Below, in pieces: positions 14,807 through 23,305 of a DNA stretch of 33,382 bases. The DNA is taken from the NCBI GenBank assembly GCA_029262175.1, contig JAJCZV010000092.1, forward strand, positions 1 through 33,382, given 5' to 3'. The first letter of the stretch is position 1. Each line of letters opens with the position of its first letter. Under the pieces are notes generated by a model that saw only the letters and a program-made list of their open reading frames with translations, did no database searches and was not told the origin of the DNA. A program made the translations under genes and the position numbers. The DNA is from Gemmatimonadota bacterium (GTDB taxonomy: Bacteria; Gemmatimonadota; Gemmatimonadetes; Palauibacterales; Palauibacteraceae).

Positions 14807-17800
14807 ATGGGGGACCCCTTGAGCCGACTTCTCTCTGCACTCGGTCTGAGCCTGCTCTTAGTGACAGGCGCCCAGGCCCAGCAGGCGACCCGGACCCAAC
14901 CCGTCGAGGGCATTCGGGACAACGGCACCGGCTACCACGCTCTCGTGGGGGCCCGCGTCGTGACGGCACCCGGACAGGTGATCGAGGGCGCCACGATCGT
15001 GATCCGTGACGGCTTGATCCAGCAGGTGGGCAGCATGGCCCCGCCGGCCGGAGCGCGCGTCTGGGATCTTTCGGGACTGACCGTGTACCCCGGCTTCATC
15101 GATGCTCATGCTGACCTTGGCATGGATCAGGTTCCGGAGGGGGGAGATGTTGGTCCGACCCACTGGAATCCGCAGGTTCGGGCCTGGTTCAGCACGACGC
15201 GCGACCTTCAGGACGACGCGGATCGACGCACCGCTCTTCGCTCACAGGGGTTCGGGACGGCGCTTGCAGTTCCGACGCAGGGGCTGTTCCGGGGCACCGC
15301 CTCGGTCGTGAACCTCGGAGACGGCGGCGTCCGCGATCGGGTGCTCCGTCCTGATCTGGCACAGGCGATCGGGTTCCAACGGTCCTTCGAGCTCGGAGGG
15401 GCCTACCCCAACTCGGCCATGGGGGTACTCGCGCTGATGAAGCAGACGTTCATGGATGCCGAGTGGTACATCCGGGCATGGGATTCATACGAGACGAGCG
15501 GTCGGGCGTTCCTTCCGCCGGAGACCAGCGAAGCGCTCGGTGCCCTCGGCCCGGTCGTACAAGGCGCCCAGCCCGTGATCTTCGAAACGACCAGCGAGGA
15601 AGAGTACCTGCGGGCGCACTCGATCGCGGCGGACTTCGGGATCACGGCCTGGTATCGCGGAAGCGGGCAGGAGTATCGAATCCTCGATGTCCTACGGGGA
15701 CGCACCGAGCCGCTCATCGTCCCGCTCGACTTCCCGGACGCGCCTGAGGTGGACGATCCAGAGGCCGCGCTGAACGCGTCACTCGCGGATCTGAGACACT
15801 GGTACCTCGCGCCGACCAGCCCGGCCCAGCTTGCAGACGCCGGCGTTCGGTTCGCGATCACCAGCGACGGGCTGTCGTCGATCACCGATTTTCTCCCGAA
15901 TCTGCGAATCGCGGTCGCGCGTGGGCTCTCCGAAAGCGAGGCGCTCGCGGCGATCACGACCACACCGGCGTCGTGGCTCGGCGTGGAGCGCACGCACGGC
16001 ACGATCGAAGCGGGCAAGGTGGCGAACCTCGTCGTGTCCGAAGGCGACCTGTTCACGGAAGAGGCCGAGGTGCGGGATGTATGGGTACAGGGGACGGTCT
16101 ATAGCGTCACCCGGCCCACGCAAATCGATCCGCGCGGGACATGGCGGATCTCCTCGAGCGATGAGTGGGGGTTCGACGCCCTGCTGACGCTGGAGGGCCC
16201 GCTGAACCGGCTTCGAGGCTCGATCGAGGTGGCCGCCGGTCCCGACGTGGGCGAGGGCGGGAGCATCGAGTTGGCCTCGGCGAGCGCGGTGGCCGAGACG
16301 GGGCGCCTCGAGGTGCAGTTCGCCGGCGAGGATCTGGGCTACGAAGGCATGGCCCTACTCGCTGGCTCCGTCCGCGGAGACGACTTCTACGGGTGGACTT
16401 CCCTACCCAATGGCGCCAACCCGTCGTTCCGGGGCGAGCGGACCGAGCCCTTCCAGGGCGCCGCACGCGGTGCCATCGCGGTCAACGTTCCGGAGATCGA
16501 CCTACCGTTTATTCGACCGATGATGGAGTACGGAGTTTCGGCCATTCCCGATCAGCCCGGCGCGGTCATCGTGCGCAATGCGACCATCTGGACGCAGGGG
16601 CCGCAAGGGATCGTCGAGAACGCCGATTTGCTGGTCCAGAACGGGAAGGTGGTCGAGGTCGGTATCGGGCTGTCCGCTCCCGGCGGCGCTGTCGAGATCG
16701 ACGCGGTTGGAAAGCATGTGACCCCAGGACTGATCGACCCGCACATCCACTCGGGCGTCAGCGCCGTCAATGAGAGCGGCTTCGCGATCGTGCCCGAGGT
16801 CCAGATGGGAGACGTGCTTACTCACAACAACATTTGGATGTATCGGCAGCTCGCTGGGGGACTGACAACCGCCCACGTGAAGCACGGGTCGGCGAACCCC
16901 ATCGGCGGTGAGAACGCGATTGTCAAAATGCGTTGGGGCGCACTGCCGGAGGACCTCAAGTTCGAGAACGCACCGCGGACCGTGAAGTTCGCCCTGGGCG
17001 AGAACCCGAAGCGCCGACAGGAGCGTTACCCTGACACGCGGATGGGGACCCAGGAGATCATTCGCGATCACTTCCTCGCCGCCCGCGACTACGAACGCGA
17101 GTGGCAACACTGGGAGACGAACCCCGAGGGTCTGCCGCCACGGCGCGACCTGCGCATGGAAGCGATCCTCGACATCCTCGACCAGGAGCTCTTGATCTCG
17201 TCGCACGGCTACCGCGCGGACGAGTTCCTGGCCCTGGTCCGGCTCGCGGAGGAATTCGGGTTTCGTGTGCAGACACTTCAGCACGGAGTCGAGGCGTACA
17301 AAATCGCGCCCGAACTGGCCGCCTCGGGTGTGGCGGCGGTCGTGTGGAGCGACTGGGGTGGGTTCAAGCTCGAGGCCTACGACGCGACGGTCTACAACGC
17401 TCGGATTCTTATTGAGGCGGGCGTGGTAACGTCGCTGCACTCCGACAACAGCGAGATCGCGAGCCGTATGAACTGGGAAGCCGGCAAGCTCCTACGCACC
17501 GGGCTGACCCCGGAGCAGGCGCTTTCGACGGTCACGAACCAGTCCGCACAGGCGATCGCGATCGATGATCGAGTCGGATCCCTCAAGGCCGGCAAGGACG
17601 CCGACTTCGTGGTCTGGAACGGAGACCCGCTCTCTCAGTTCACGCGGCCCGAGCAGACGTGGGTCGACGGGCGCAGGTACTTCTCGCTCGAGGAGGACGC
17701 GGCGATGCGTGTGCAGATCGCGCGCGAGCGTACACAGTTGATTCAGGCCGTTCTCACGGCGAGCGACAACGGAAACGACAATGGCCCGCGGTCGCGGGCG

Positions 17801-17812
17801 GAGGGCAATTGA
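14807..17812 (+). CDS. Secreted duplicated amidohydrolase (imidazolonepropionase-like)
   Basis: A 1001-residue exported protein with a signal peptide (LLSALGLSLLLVTGAQAQ) and two amidohydrolase halves joined by a beta-rich insert at about residues 440-560. The first half (about 40-430) keeps the fold pattern, but its metal motif reads H101-A-D103 (PGFIDAHADLG) where an active enzyme has HxH. The second half (about 590-960) has the complete H646-I-H648 (PGLIDPHIHSG), a later His (QTLQHGVEAYK) and the Asp region LHSDNSE near residue 880. So one active site is probably catalytic and the other structural. The substrate is unknown; relatives act on cyclic amides or dipeptide-like bonds. AGGAAA precedes the ATG by 7 nt. 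The next amidohydrolase gene starts 2 bp after the stop, so the two form an operon. Confidence 0.88.
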   Translation: MGDPLSRLLSALGLSLLLVTGAQAQQATRTQPVEGIRDNGTGYHALVGARVVTAPGQVIEGATIVIRDGLIQQVGSMAPPAGARVWDLSGLTVYPGFIDAHADLGMDQVPEGGDVGPTHWNPQVRAWFSTTRDLQDDADRRTALRSQGFGTALAVPTQGLFRGTASVVNLGDGGVRDRVLRPDLAQAIGFQRSFELGGAYPNSAMGVLALMKQTFMDAEWYIRAWDSYETSGRAFLPPETSEALGALGPVVQGAQPVIFETTSEEEYLRAHSIAADFGITAWYRGSGQEYRILDVLRGRTEPLIVPLDFPDAPEVDDPEAALNASLADLRHWYLAPTSPAQLADAGVRFAITSDGLSSITDFLPNLRIAVARGLSESEALAAITTTPASWLGVERTHGTIEAGKVANLVVSEGDLFTEEAEVRDVWVQGTVYSVTRPTQIDPRGTWRISSSDEWGFDALLTLEGPLNRLRGSIEVAAGPDVGEGGSIELASASAVAETGRLEVQFAGEDLGYEGMALLAGSVRGDDFYGWTSLPNGANPSFRGERTEPFQGAARGAIAVNVPEIDLPFIRPMMEYGVSAIPDQPGAVIVRNATIWTQGPQGIVENADLLVQNGKVVEVGIGLSAPGGAVEIDAVGKHVTPGLIDPHIHSGVSAVNESGFAIVPEVQMGDVLTHNNIWMYRQLAGGLTTAHVKHGSANPIGGENAIVKMRWGALPEDLKFENAPRTVKFALGENPKRRQERYPDTRMGTQEIIRDHFLAARDYEREWQHWETNPEGLPPRRDLRMEAILDILDQELLISSHGYRADEFLALVRLAEEFGFRVQTLQHGVEAYKIAPELAASGVAAVVWSDWGGFKLEAYDATVYNARILIEAGVVTSLHSDNSEIASRMNWEAGKLLRTGLTPEQALSTVTNQSAQAIAIDDRVGSLKAGKDADFVVWNGDPLSQFTRPEQTWVDGRRYFSLEEDAAMRVQIARERTQLIQAVLTASDNGNDNGPRSRAEGN

Positions 17813-17814
17813 TC

Positions 17815-19164
17815 ATGGCGTCGAACCGAACAGGCACTACACGGTCTTTCGCGCGGCACGTCCTGACCGCCCTCGTGGTTGCGGCCGTTTCAGCCGCGCC
17901 TTTAGCCGCTCAGGTGAGGATGACGGTTCCGGCCCAGTCCGAGCCGATCGCGCTCCGCGGCGCCACCATCCACACGGTGACGAACGGCGTCATCGAGAAC
18001 GGTACGATCCTGTTCAACGCCGGCGTGATCGTCGCGGTAGGAGCGGACTTGGACCTCCCCGACGGAACGCGCGTCGTGGATGTCAGTGGAAAGCACATCT
18101 ATCCCGGACTCATCGACGCCTACAGCACGGTCGGAATCTCGGAGATCGGGGCCGTCGGAGTCTCCAACGACGTGAACGAACTCGGCGACTTCAACCCGAA
18201 TGTGAAGGCCGCCGTGGCGGTGAACGCGGAGAGCCGGCACATCGGTACGTCTCGATCCGCAGGCGTCCTGACCACACTGACCACGCCAGGCGGCGGGCTC
18301 ATCTCGGGCATGTCCTCGGCCATGAGTCTCGAGGGCTGGAGCTGGGAAGAGATGTCGTTGGAGGCTGCGGCCGCCCTCAACGTAAACTGGCCGAACCCGA
18401 ACCCGAGGCGGTTCCGCCGCTTCAATTTCGGACAGCCGGAGGGTGAGCGCCCCACGTACGAAGGTCAGGTCCAGCAGATCAAGAACTTCTTCGGGGAGGC
18501 CCGTGCGTATCGTGACGCGGTCGAGGCCGGCGAAGAGGTCCGCACCGACTCTCGGTACGCGGCGATGATTCCCGCGCTGAACGGTGACATCCCGGTCGTG
18601 GTTGCGGCGGACGGAGCCGGACAGATCAACGACGCGATCACGTGGGCACAGGAAGAAGGCCTCCGCGTCGTGATCCGCGGCGGTGCCGACGCCATTCACG
18701 TCGCCGACCGCCTCGTGGCGAACGACATCCCGGTGATTCTTACCAGTACGATGGCGGCGCCTGGCCGCGACTACGAAGGGTACGACGGCGCCTATACCAT
18801 GCCGGCTCGGCTCCACGAAGCCGGCGTGCGGTTCGCCATCTCGGGCGGCTCGGGCTCGCTCTATACGAACCGCCTTCCGTGGGAAGCGGGCGTGGCGGTG
18901 GCCTTCGGTCTACCGGAAGAGGAAGCGCTAAAGGCCGTCACCATCAACGCGGCCGAGTTCATGGGACTCGACGACCGCGTCGGATCGCTCGAGCCGGGCA
19001 AGCAGGCGACGCTCTTGATCACGACGGGCACGCCGCTCGACATGACATCGGACATCGAGCAGGCCTACATCCAGGGTCGCGAGCTCGACATGATGGACAT
19101 TCAGAAGTGGTTCTTCCAGAAGTACATGATCAAGGTGGCGCAGTATCTCCGCATCGTGAGCTAA
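17815..19164 (+). CDS. Secreted amidohydrolase-like protein lacking metal ligands
   Basis: A 449-residue exported protein with a signal peptide (RHVLTALVVAAVSAAPLAAQ). It has the amidohydrolase N-terminal beta-sandwich (GATIHTVTNGVIENGTILF) and C-terminal closure (AAEFMGLDDRVGSLEPGKQATLLI), but the HxH position reads PGLIDAYSTVG, with both histidines gone. The later region (RFAISGGSGS) also lacks the usual Asp context. It is therefore probably a non-catalytic partner of the preceding two-domain enzyme, whose stop is 2 bp upstream. Similar large-plus-small pairs are common in Gemmatimonadota and Bacteroidota (general knowledge). ATG 17815 is preferred over a longer in-frame extension inside the previous gene. 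Confidence 0.87.
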   Translation: MASNRTGTTRSFARHVLTALVVAAVSAAPLAAQVRMTVPAQSEPIALRGATIHTVTNGVIENGTILFNAGVIVAVGADLDLPDGTRVVDVSGKHIYPGLIDAYSTVGISEIGAVGVSNDVNELGDFNPNVKAAVAVNAESRHIGTSRSAGVLTTLTTPGGGLISGMSSAMSLEGWSWEEMSLEAAAALNVNWPNPNPRRFRRFNFGQPEGERPTYEGQVQQIKNFFGEARAYRDAVEAGEEVRTDSRYAAMIPALNGDIPVVVAADGAGQINDAITWAQEEGLRVVIRGGADAIHVADRLVANDIPVILTSTMAAPGRDYEGYDGAYTMPARLHEAGVRFAISGGSGSLYTNRLPWEAGVAVAFGLPEEEALKAVTINAAEFMGLDDRVGSLEPGKQATLLITTGTPLDMTSDIEQAYIQGRELDMMDIQKWFFQKYMIKVAQYLRIVS

Positions 19165-19166
19165 AC

Positions 19167-19195
19167 CCCGCTCCGGCGGCCACCGGCGGAGCGGG
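19167..19195 (+). terminator. Strong hairpin after the amidohydrolase operon
   Basis: CCCGCTCCG pairs with CGGAGCGGG (9 bp) around an 11-nt loop, starting 3 nt after the stop of the second amidohydrolase. No T-run follows, so it may need a factor or act as a 3' stabiliser. Confidence 0.6.
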
Positions 19196-19278
19196 ACAGC
19201 GTCACAAGGGCTAGGCTGACACGCCAAATGGTCTAGCCCCAGCCCTGGGCGGTAGGCGGCGGAACGTCGAGTTCGGAG

Positions 19279-20472
19279 CTAGGCCGGGTCGCGCAGCCGC
19301 CCGATCGGCGCCGTCGCGAACGGAGAGCCCTCGACCGGCCGGAGCACGCCATTAGCGGGATCGATCGCGTATCCAGAGATGCTCCCGGACTTCGAGTTGG
19401 CAAGGTAGGCGTATTCTCCGGACAGGGTGAAAGTGATCGCGCGCGGCCGCCGCCCGGCCTTGTACGGCGACCCTGGGAGACGGGTCAGTGCGCCCGTTTC
19501 GCCGTCGATCTCGAACCCAGACACGTTCCCTGACTTCAGGTTGGCCACATACATGAACCGTCCGGTTCGATCCAGCGTGGGCCAAACGGGACGCCTGCGA
19601 GTGCGGAACGGAGACCCTTCGATCTCACTCAGTTCTCCAGTCTCCTGGTCCACACGATAACCAGAGATACTGTTCCCCTTCTGGTTCGGGACGTACACGA
19701 AGCGGCCCGAGACGTCGGCCAGAACATCAAACGGCCGTTTTCCCGTTGCCAACGGCCCACCCGGGATCGGCGTGAAGCCGTCGTCGATGCGGAACCCGTG
19801 CACCGTGTTGGACTCTTGCGTGGGTACGTATGCGAATCTGCCGCTCGGATCGACCGAGACGAAGCGCGGATCCCGACCGACGCGAAAGGGCGATCCCTCG
19901 ACCGCCGAGAGCCGAGCTGTGCCCCGGTCGATCCGATAGGCGGACACCAGATCCGACCCGTCGTGCGCAGCCAGCGCGAGTCGCCCCGCGGGATCGATCA
20001 TGACGGATCGGGGCCGCGGCCCCGAGGCCACGGGCGAGCCCGGTGCGGGAGCCAGCGCTCCCGTCGCGGGGTCGACGAGGTAGCTGGATATGCTGTCAGA
20101 CCCGGCGTTACCCGTGATGCCGATTGCCCCATCATGGTCGAAGCGGATGTTTCGCGGATTGGGTCCGGTCGGAAAGGGCGAGTCCTCCAGCTCTTCGAGT
20201 CGGCCGCTATCGCGTATGCGGTAGCCAGAAATGCTGGCGCTCAGCCAGTTGCCGACGTAGACGAACTCCCCGCTCGGGTGGGCCGTGACGTTGCGGGGGT
20301 GACGTCCCGTGGTATACGGAGATCCGGCGAGGGGGCGCAGCGATCCGGTCGAGGGATCGATTGCGTAGCCGGACACCGTATCATTGCCCGTGTTCACGAT
20401 GTAGAGGAAGCGATCTCGCGGTTCGACAACCAGGAGTCGCGGTCCGAGTCGTTCGGTAACGTAATTGATCAA
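19279..20472 (-). CDS. YVTN-type beta-propeller protein (lactonase-like)
   Basis: A 397-residue protein built from eight repeats of about 48 residues. Each has the pattern [RE]FxYVxN...SxSGYxIDxxTGxLxxxxGSPFxxGxxPR and ends in DPSG or a variant. The fold is that of the YVTN/lactonase family, which usually has seven blades; the first strand before the first repeat (PRLLVVEPRD) probably closes the ring. No signal peptide is seen from the chosen start. TTG 20470-20472 is preferred because GGAAGG lies 8 nt upstream; the frame continues upstream but there it is antisense to a glycosyltransferase gene. A lactonase activity (as in 6-phosphogluconolactonase) is possible but not shown, and a binding role is equally likely. 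Confidence 0.82.
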   Translation of the reverse strand: MINYVTERLGPRLLVVEPRDRFLYIVNTGNDTVSGYAIDPSTGSLRPLAGSPYTTGRHPRNVTAHPSGEFVYVGNWLSASISGYRIRDSGRLEELEDSPFPTGPNPRNIRFDHDGAIGITGNAGSDSISSYLVDPATGALAPAPGSPVASGPRPRSVMIDPAGRLALAAHDGSDLVSAYRIDRGTARLSAVEGSPFRVGRDPRFVSVDPSGRFAYVPTQESNTVHGFRIDDGFTPIPGGPLATGKRPFDVLADVSGRFVYVPNQKGNSISGYRVDQETGELSEIEGSPFRTRRRPVWPTLDRTGRFMYVANLKSGNVSGFEIDGETGALTRLPGSPYKAGRRPRAITFTLSGEYAYLANSKSGSISGYAIDPANGVLRPVEGSPFATAPIGRLRDPA

Positions 20473-20619
20473 GGGGCGAGCCTTCCGATGCCGAACTGTC
20501 AACGTGTTGGCAGTCCGGATACGTGTCAAACGGCTCCAAGGCTCGGCCGATCTTGCGCCTCCTCCGCGGAGCCCGACATACTGGCCAGTCTCTCCCCGCC
20601 CGAATCTCGACGGAGCGCG

Positions 20620-21477
20620 ATGAGCGTCATATTTCCCCTCAAGCGCTACCTGCGCTTCCGGAACGTCGAGGGCCTCGCCGCCTACGACTTCGAGTACGTA
20701 CGGCGGAGGTCCGTCCCGGGCGTCAGCGCTGTGGTTCGCGCTCGCAACGAGGAAACGAAGATCGCGTGCTCGTTGCGCTCTATCCTCCCGATCGTCGACG
20801 AGATCGTGGTGGTGGACAACGCGAGCGAGGACGCCACGCTCGAGGCGGTCGAGCATGTGCAGGCCACGCACGACCGGGAAGGGAAGATCCGCGTCCTGTC
20901 ATACCCGCATCGGATCTCGAGGTATGGGCCCGAGCACGCCGACACACCTGCGGAGTCGGTTCACAACATGGCCTACTACAGCAACTGGTGTATCTCGCAC
21001 GCGTCCTTCCAGTACGTTCTGGTATGGGATGCGGACATGGTCCTCGTGCGAGCAGTTCGCGACGAGATTCGCCGTCTCCTCGAGCGCATCCAGCACGGTA
21101 GGTGGAGCGCGTGGACGGTCAAGGGCCAGACGATCTACCGGGACCTCGCCGGTGGATTCCATCTGGCGAAGGGCGAAGTAAACTGGCAGGTCGAGTTGTT
21201 CCCGACGAGTTATTGCTGTCGGTACAAGAAACACGAGCACTGGGAGGGAATGACGCGGTCCCCCTGGATCAGAACGAGTCACTTCGAGCCGCTCTGTTTC
21301 TACGAAGTCAAATTCACGGACGAGGACGAGTTCTCACACTGGTCGACGACCGAGTTCCCCGGACCGAGAAAAGCCCGCGAATGGGAGAACTTCCACTTGA
21401 TCCGGGAGGGACAATCCGACCCTGACCGGTTCGAACCGCTTTCTTCGACGTTCCTGGACGATCAACTCAGCGATTGA
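20620..21477 (+). CDS. Family 2 glycosyltransferase
   Basis: A 285-residue GT-A enzyme with the nucleotide-sugar fold at about residues 32-150: VSAVVRARNEETKIACSLRSI, IVDEIVVVDNASEDATLE and the metal motif DAD in VLVWDADMV. The C-terminal third (WQVELFPTSYCCRYKK) is not assigned. ATG 20620-20622 follows GGAG at 20612-20615. It likely adds a sugar to LPS or a capsular glycan. It overlaps the next gene tail-to-tail by 11 bp. Confidence 0.85.
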   Translation: MSVIFPLKRYLRFRNVEGLAAYDFEYVRRRSVPGVSAVVRARNEETKIACSLRSILPIVDEIVVVDNASEDATLEAVEHVQATHDREGKIRVLSYPHRISRYGPEHADTPAESVHNMAYYSNWCISHASFQYVLVWDADMVLVRAVRDEIRRLLERIQHGRWSAWTVKGQTIYRDLAGGFHLAKGEVNWQVELFPTSYCCRYKKHEHWEGMTRSPWIRTSHFEPLCFYEVKFTDEDEFSHWSTTEFPGPRKAREWENFHLIREGQSDPDRFEPLSSTFLDDQLSD

Positions 21478-22318
21478 CCGCGCCCACCCGATTCGAATCG
21501 GAGGCTACGTGTCGGTCCAGGCCCGTCTCCGCCCGAATCGCGCCCGCTTCTCTGCGTTCTTGCCAAAGGTCCCAGTTCTCCTGACTAATCGTCCTGCGAG
21601 AGTGCCAGAGGTGGTAGTAGGGGATCGAGTAGCGACCGTTCTTCCGCCGTACTCCCAACCGATACAGCCGATCGAGGAACTCCCAGTCTTCGTACCCATA
21701 CCCCTCGAAGGCCTCTTCGAACCCGTTCACATCTACAATTGCCCCTCGCCAAACCGCGATGTTGGAGCCGGCAGCGTGCTTACCGCGGTTCCCTCCGACT
21801 TTTCGCAGCGGTCCGAGGGGGATCCGCAGGAGAGGAGACATGCGTCTTGCTCCCCCCTTGAGTCTCACCGCTATCCAGCGGGCGATCCCCCATCTATGGA
21901 TCGGTAGCCCCTTATCGAGCACGGCCTGCGTAAAGGCCTCACGGAGGTTGACCCGGCTTCCGCGGACGAAGAACCCTCGTTCCGCCAACTTGACGTGGTT
22001 CTCGACAAAGTCTCGAGCGACGATGCAGTCGCCATCCAGAAAGACCACATAATCCGAGTCGCCCGCCGCCAGGGCCCGGTTCCGGATCGCTGCGAGACGG
22101 AAACCTCTGTCTTCTTGCCAAATGTGCTTGACCCGCAAGACGCCGCGTTCGGAGAACTCGCGCACTACATCGGCGGTCGTCGGTCCAGACCCGTCATCCG
22201 CGATGGTGACGCAAAACCGCCGATCGGACTGAGTCTCGAGACTGACAAGAACGGCTCGGAGGGCGTCGGGACGATTGTAGGTCGAGATGATGACGTCGAT
22301 GGTCGGGTGGCCTGTCAC
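21467..22318 (-). CDS. Family 2 glycosyltransferase
   Basis: A 283-residue enzyme: PTIDVIISTYNRPDALRAVLVSLETQ, then ADDGSGPTTADVV, the metal motif in VVFLDGDCIV, a His/Arg-rich middle, and a C-terminal galactosyltransferase-like block (GFEEAFEGYGYEDWEFLDRLYRLG). The last block is typical of chondroitin-polymerase and WcaA-type enzymes that extend surface polysaccharides. The donor sugar is not predictable. It starts 7 bp after the end of the sulfotransferase gene on the same strand, so the two are probably co-transcribed. Confidence 0.88.
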   Translation of the reverse strand: MTGHPTIDVIISTYNRPDALRAVLVSLETQSDRRFCVTIADDGSGPTTADVVREFSERGVLRVKHIWQEDRGFRLAAIRNRALAAGDSDYVVFLDGDCIVARDFVENHVKLAERGFFVRGSRVNLREAFTQAVLDKGLPIHRWGIARWIAVRLKGGARRMSPLLRIPLGPLRKVGGNRGKHAAGSNIAVWRGAIVDVNGFEEAFEGYGYEDWEFLDRLYRLGVRRKNGRYSIPYYHLWHSRRTISQENWDLWQERREAGAIRAETGLDRHVASDSNRVGAVNR

Positions 22319-22325
22319 CGGATTC

Positions 22326-23219
22326 TCACGGGAGGTAGCCGAACTCTCGCATCACTGGCCCAAACTCCCGTTCGATCGCGGCGGCCAGCTCCGGCGGTAG
22401 CTCACTCCGCCACCCATCAATCTCACCTTTCCGCACGAACCGCTCTTTCCCCGGGTCGAAGCCAATGTAGGCCTCGGCCCCGTGCTTGTCCTCCAACTCC
22501 TGCATCGCCCTGAAGTCCCCCCGCGAGACCGCCAGCTCTATGTCCGCTTCGTTCGAGCCGGCGTCGAGAAACGTTGCGATCCGCGCGACACTTCCCGCCC
22601 GATCTCTGACCAGGTCCTCGTACCGAACCACGAGCACGCCCTCATCCCAGCGGGCTCGTTCGCTCCACCAGGCGACCTGCCGATCCCACCGTTCGAGGTC
22701 GCGGTTCCACCACTCGAAACTTCCCTTGTGCTCCATGTACTGCTCTAGAAACGAGTCGATCGGCGTGTCAGGCGCGTCGCCGGCGACGAGGAACATGTGC
22801 CAGAGCGACACCAAGGCGGCGCGAGGGTCGCGTACCAGATAGATCACTCGCTGGTAAAGCGCCGGATAACATGGATACTCCTGACGGAAGATCCTCGGAT
22901 CGGCCAGGTGCCGGTACTTCATCACTCTGTGGTCTCGACTATGGACGAACGGAACGAACTCGGCGACGTTCGCGAGGGTCACCTTCTCTTCCCGGTCTCG
23001 AGACAAGAGAACGGCTATCATGTACGCGACCCAGGTGTTTCCAGATTTGGTGTGCCCGATGAGGAACACATCGGTTGGACGGCTAAACGCTTTGAAGGTT
23101 CGGCGCCATAGACGTTTCCGGGCCTCGTAATATCCCAGACGCCGCTTTAGTCGCTTGTCCCAGCGATGGGGGCTTACGCGGCGCCGGCGCGTAGGCGAAC
23201 GTAAGGTGCGAGACTTCAT
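22326..23219 (-). CDS. PAPS-dependent sulfotransferase
   Basis: A 297-residue cytosolic sulfotransferase. The 5'-phosphosulfate binding loop reads FLIGHTKSGNTWVAYMIA, the 3'-phosphate motif YLVRDPRAALVSLWHMF, and the C-terminal nucleotide-binding block FVRKGEIDGWRSELPPE. These are the three standard PAPS motifs. The basic N-terminus (about 40 residues rich in Arg/Lys) is unusual but not a clear signal peptide. Its neighbours are glycan enzymes, so the likely product is a sulfated surface glycan or glycolipid; the acceptor is unknown. It is the first gene of a two-gene unit with the following glycosyltransferase. Confidence 0.87.
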   Translation of the reverse strand: MKSRTLRSPTRRRRVSPHRWDKRLKRRLGYYEARKRLWRRTFKAFSRPTDVFLIGHTKSGNTWVAYMIAVLLSRDREEKVTLANVAEFVPFVHSRDHRVMKYRHLADPRIFRQEYPCYPALYQRVIYLVRDPRAALVSLWHMFLVAGDAPDTPIDSFLEQYMEHKGSFEWWNRDLERWDRQVAWWSERARWDEGVLVVRYEDLVRDRAGSVARIATFLDAGSNEADIELAVSRGDFRAMQELEDKHGAEAYIGFDPGKERFVRKGEIDGWRSELPPELAAAIEREFGPVMREFGYLP

Positions 23220-23305
23220 GTCGGATCCCTCAGGGTCTCCAATTCGTCACGCATTGAGACTCCCAGTTGTCGCCGGTCCCTCGGCCGAGGAGATAAAGAG
23301 TCGAC

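Noticed and set aside
19798..20619. Long upstream extension of the glycosyltransferase at 20620
   Set aside because: The extension is antisense to the YVTN propeller gene and shows no family resemblance; the enzyme fold begins shortly after the ATG at 20620.
20473..20871. N-terminal extension of the YVTN propeller
   Set aside because: It would be antisense to the start of the glycosyltransferase gene, and the propeller repeats begin just after the TTG at 20472.
21488..21501. Perfect palindrome CCGATTCGAATCGG
   Set aside because: It lies inside the coding end of a glycosyltransferase gene with no nearby promoter, so it is most likely chance.
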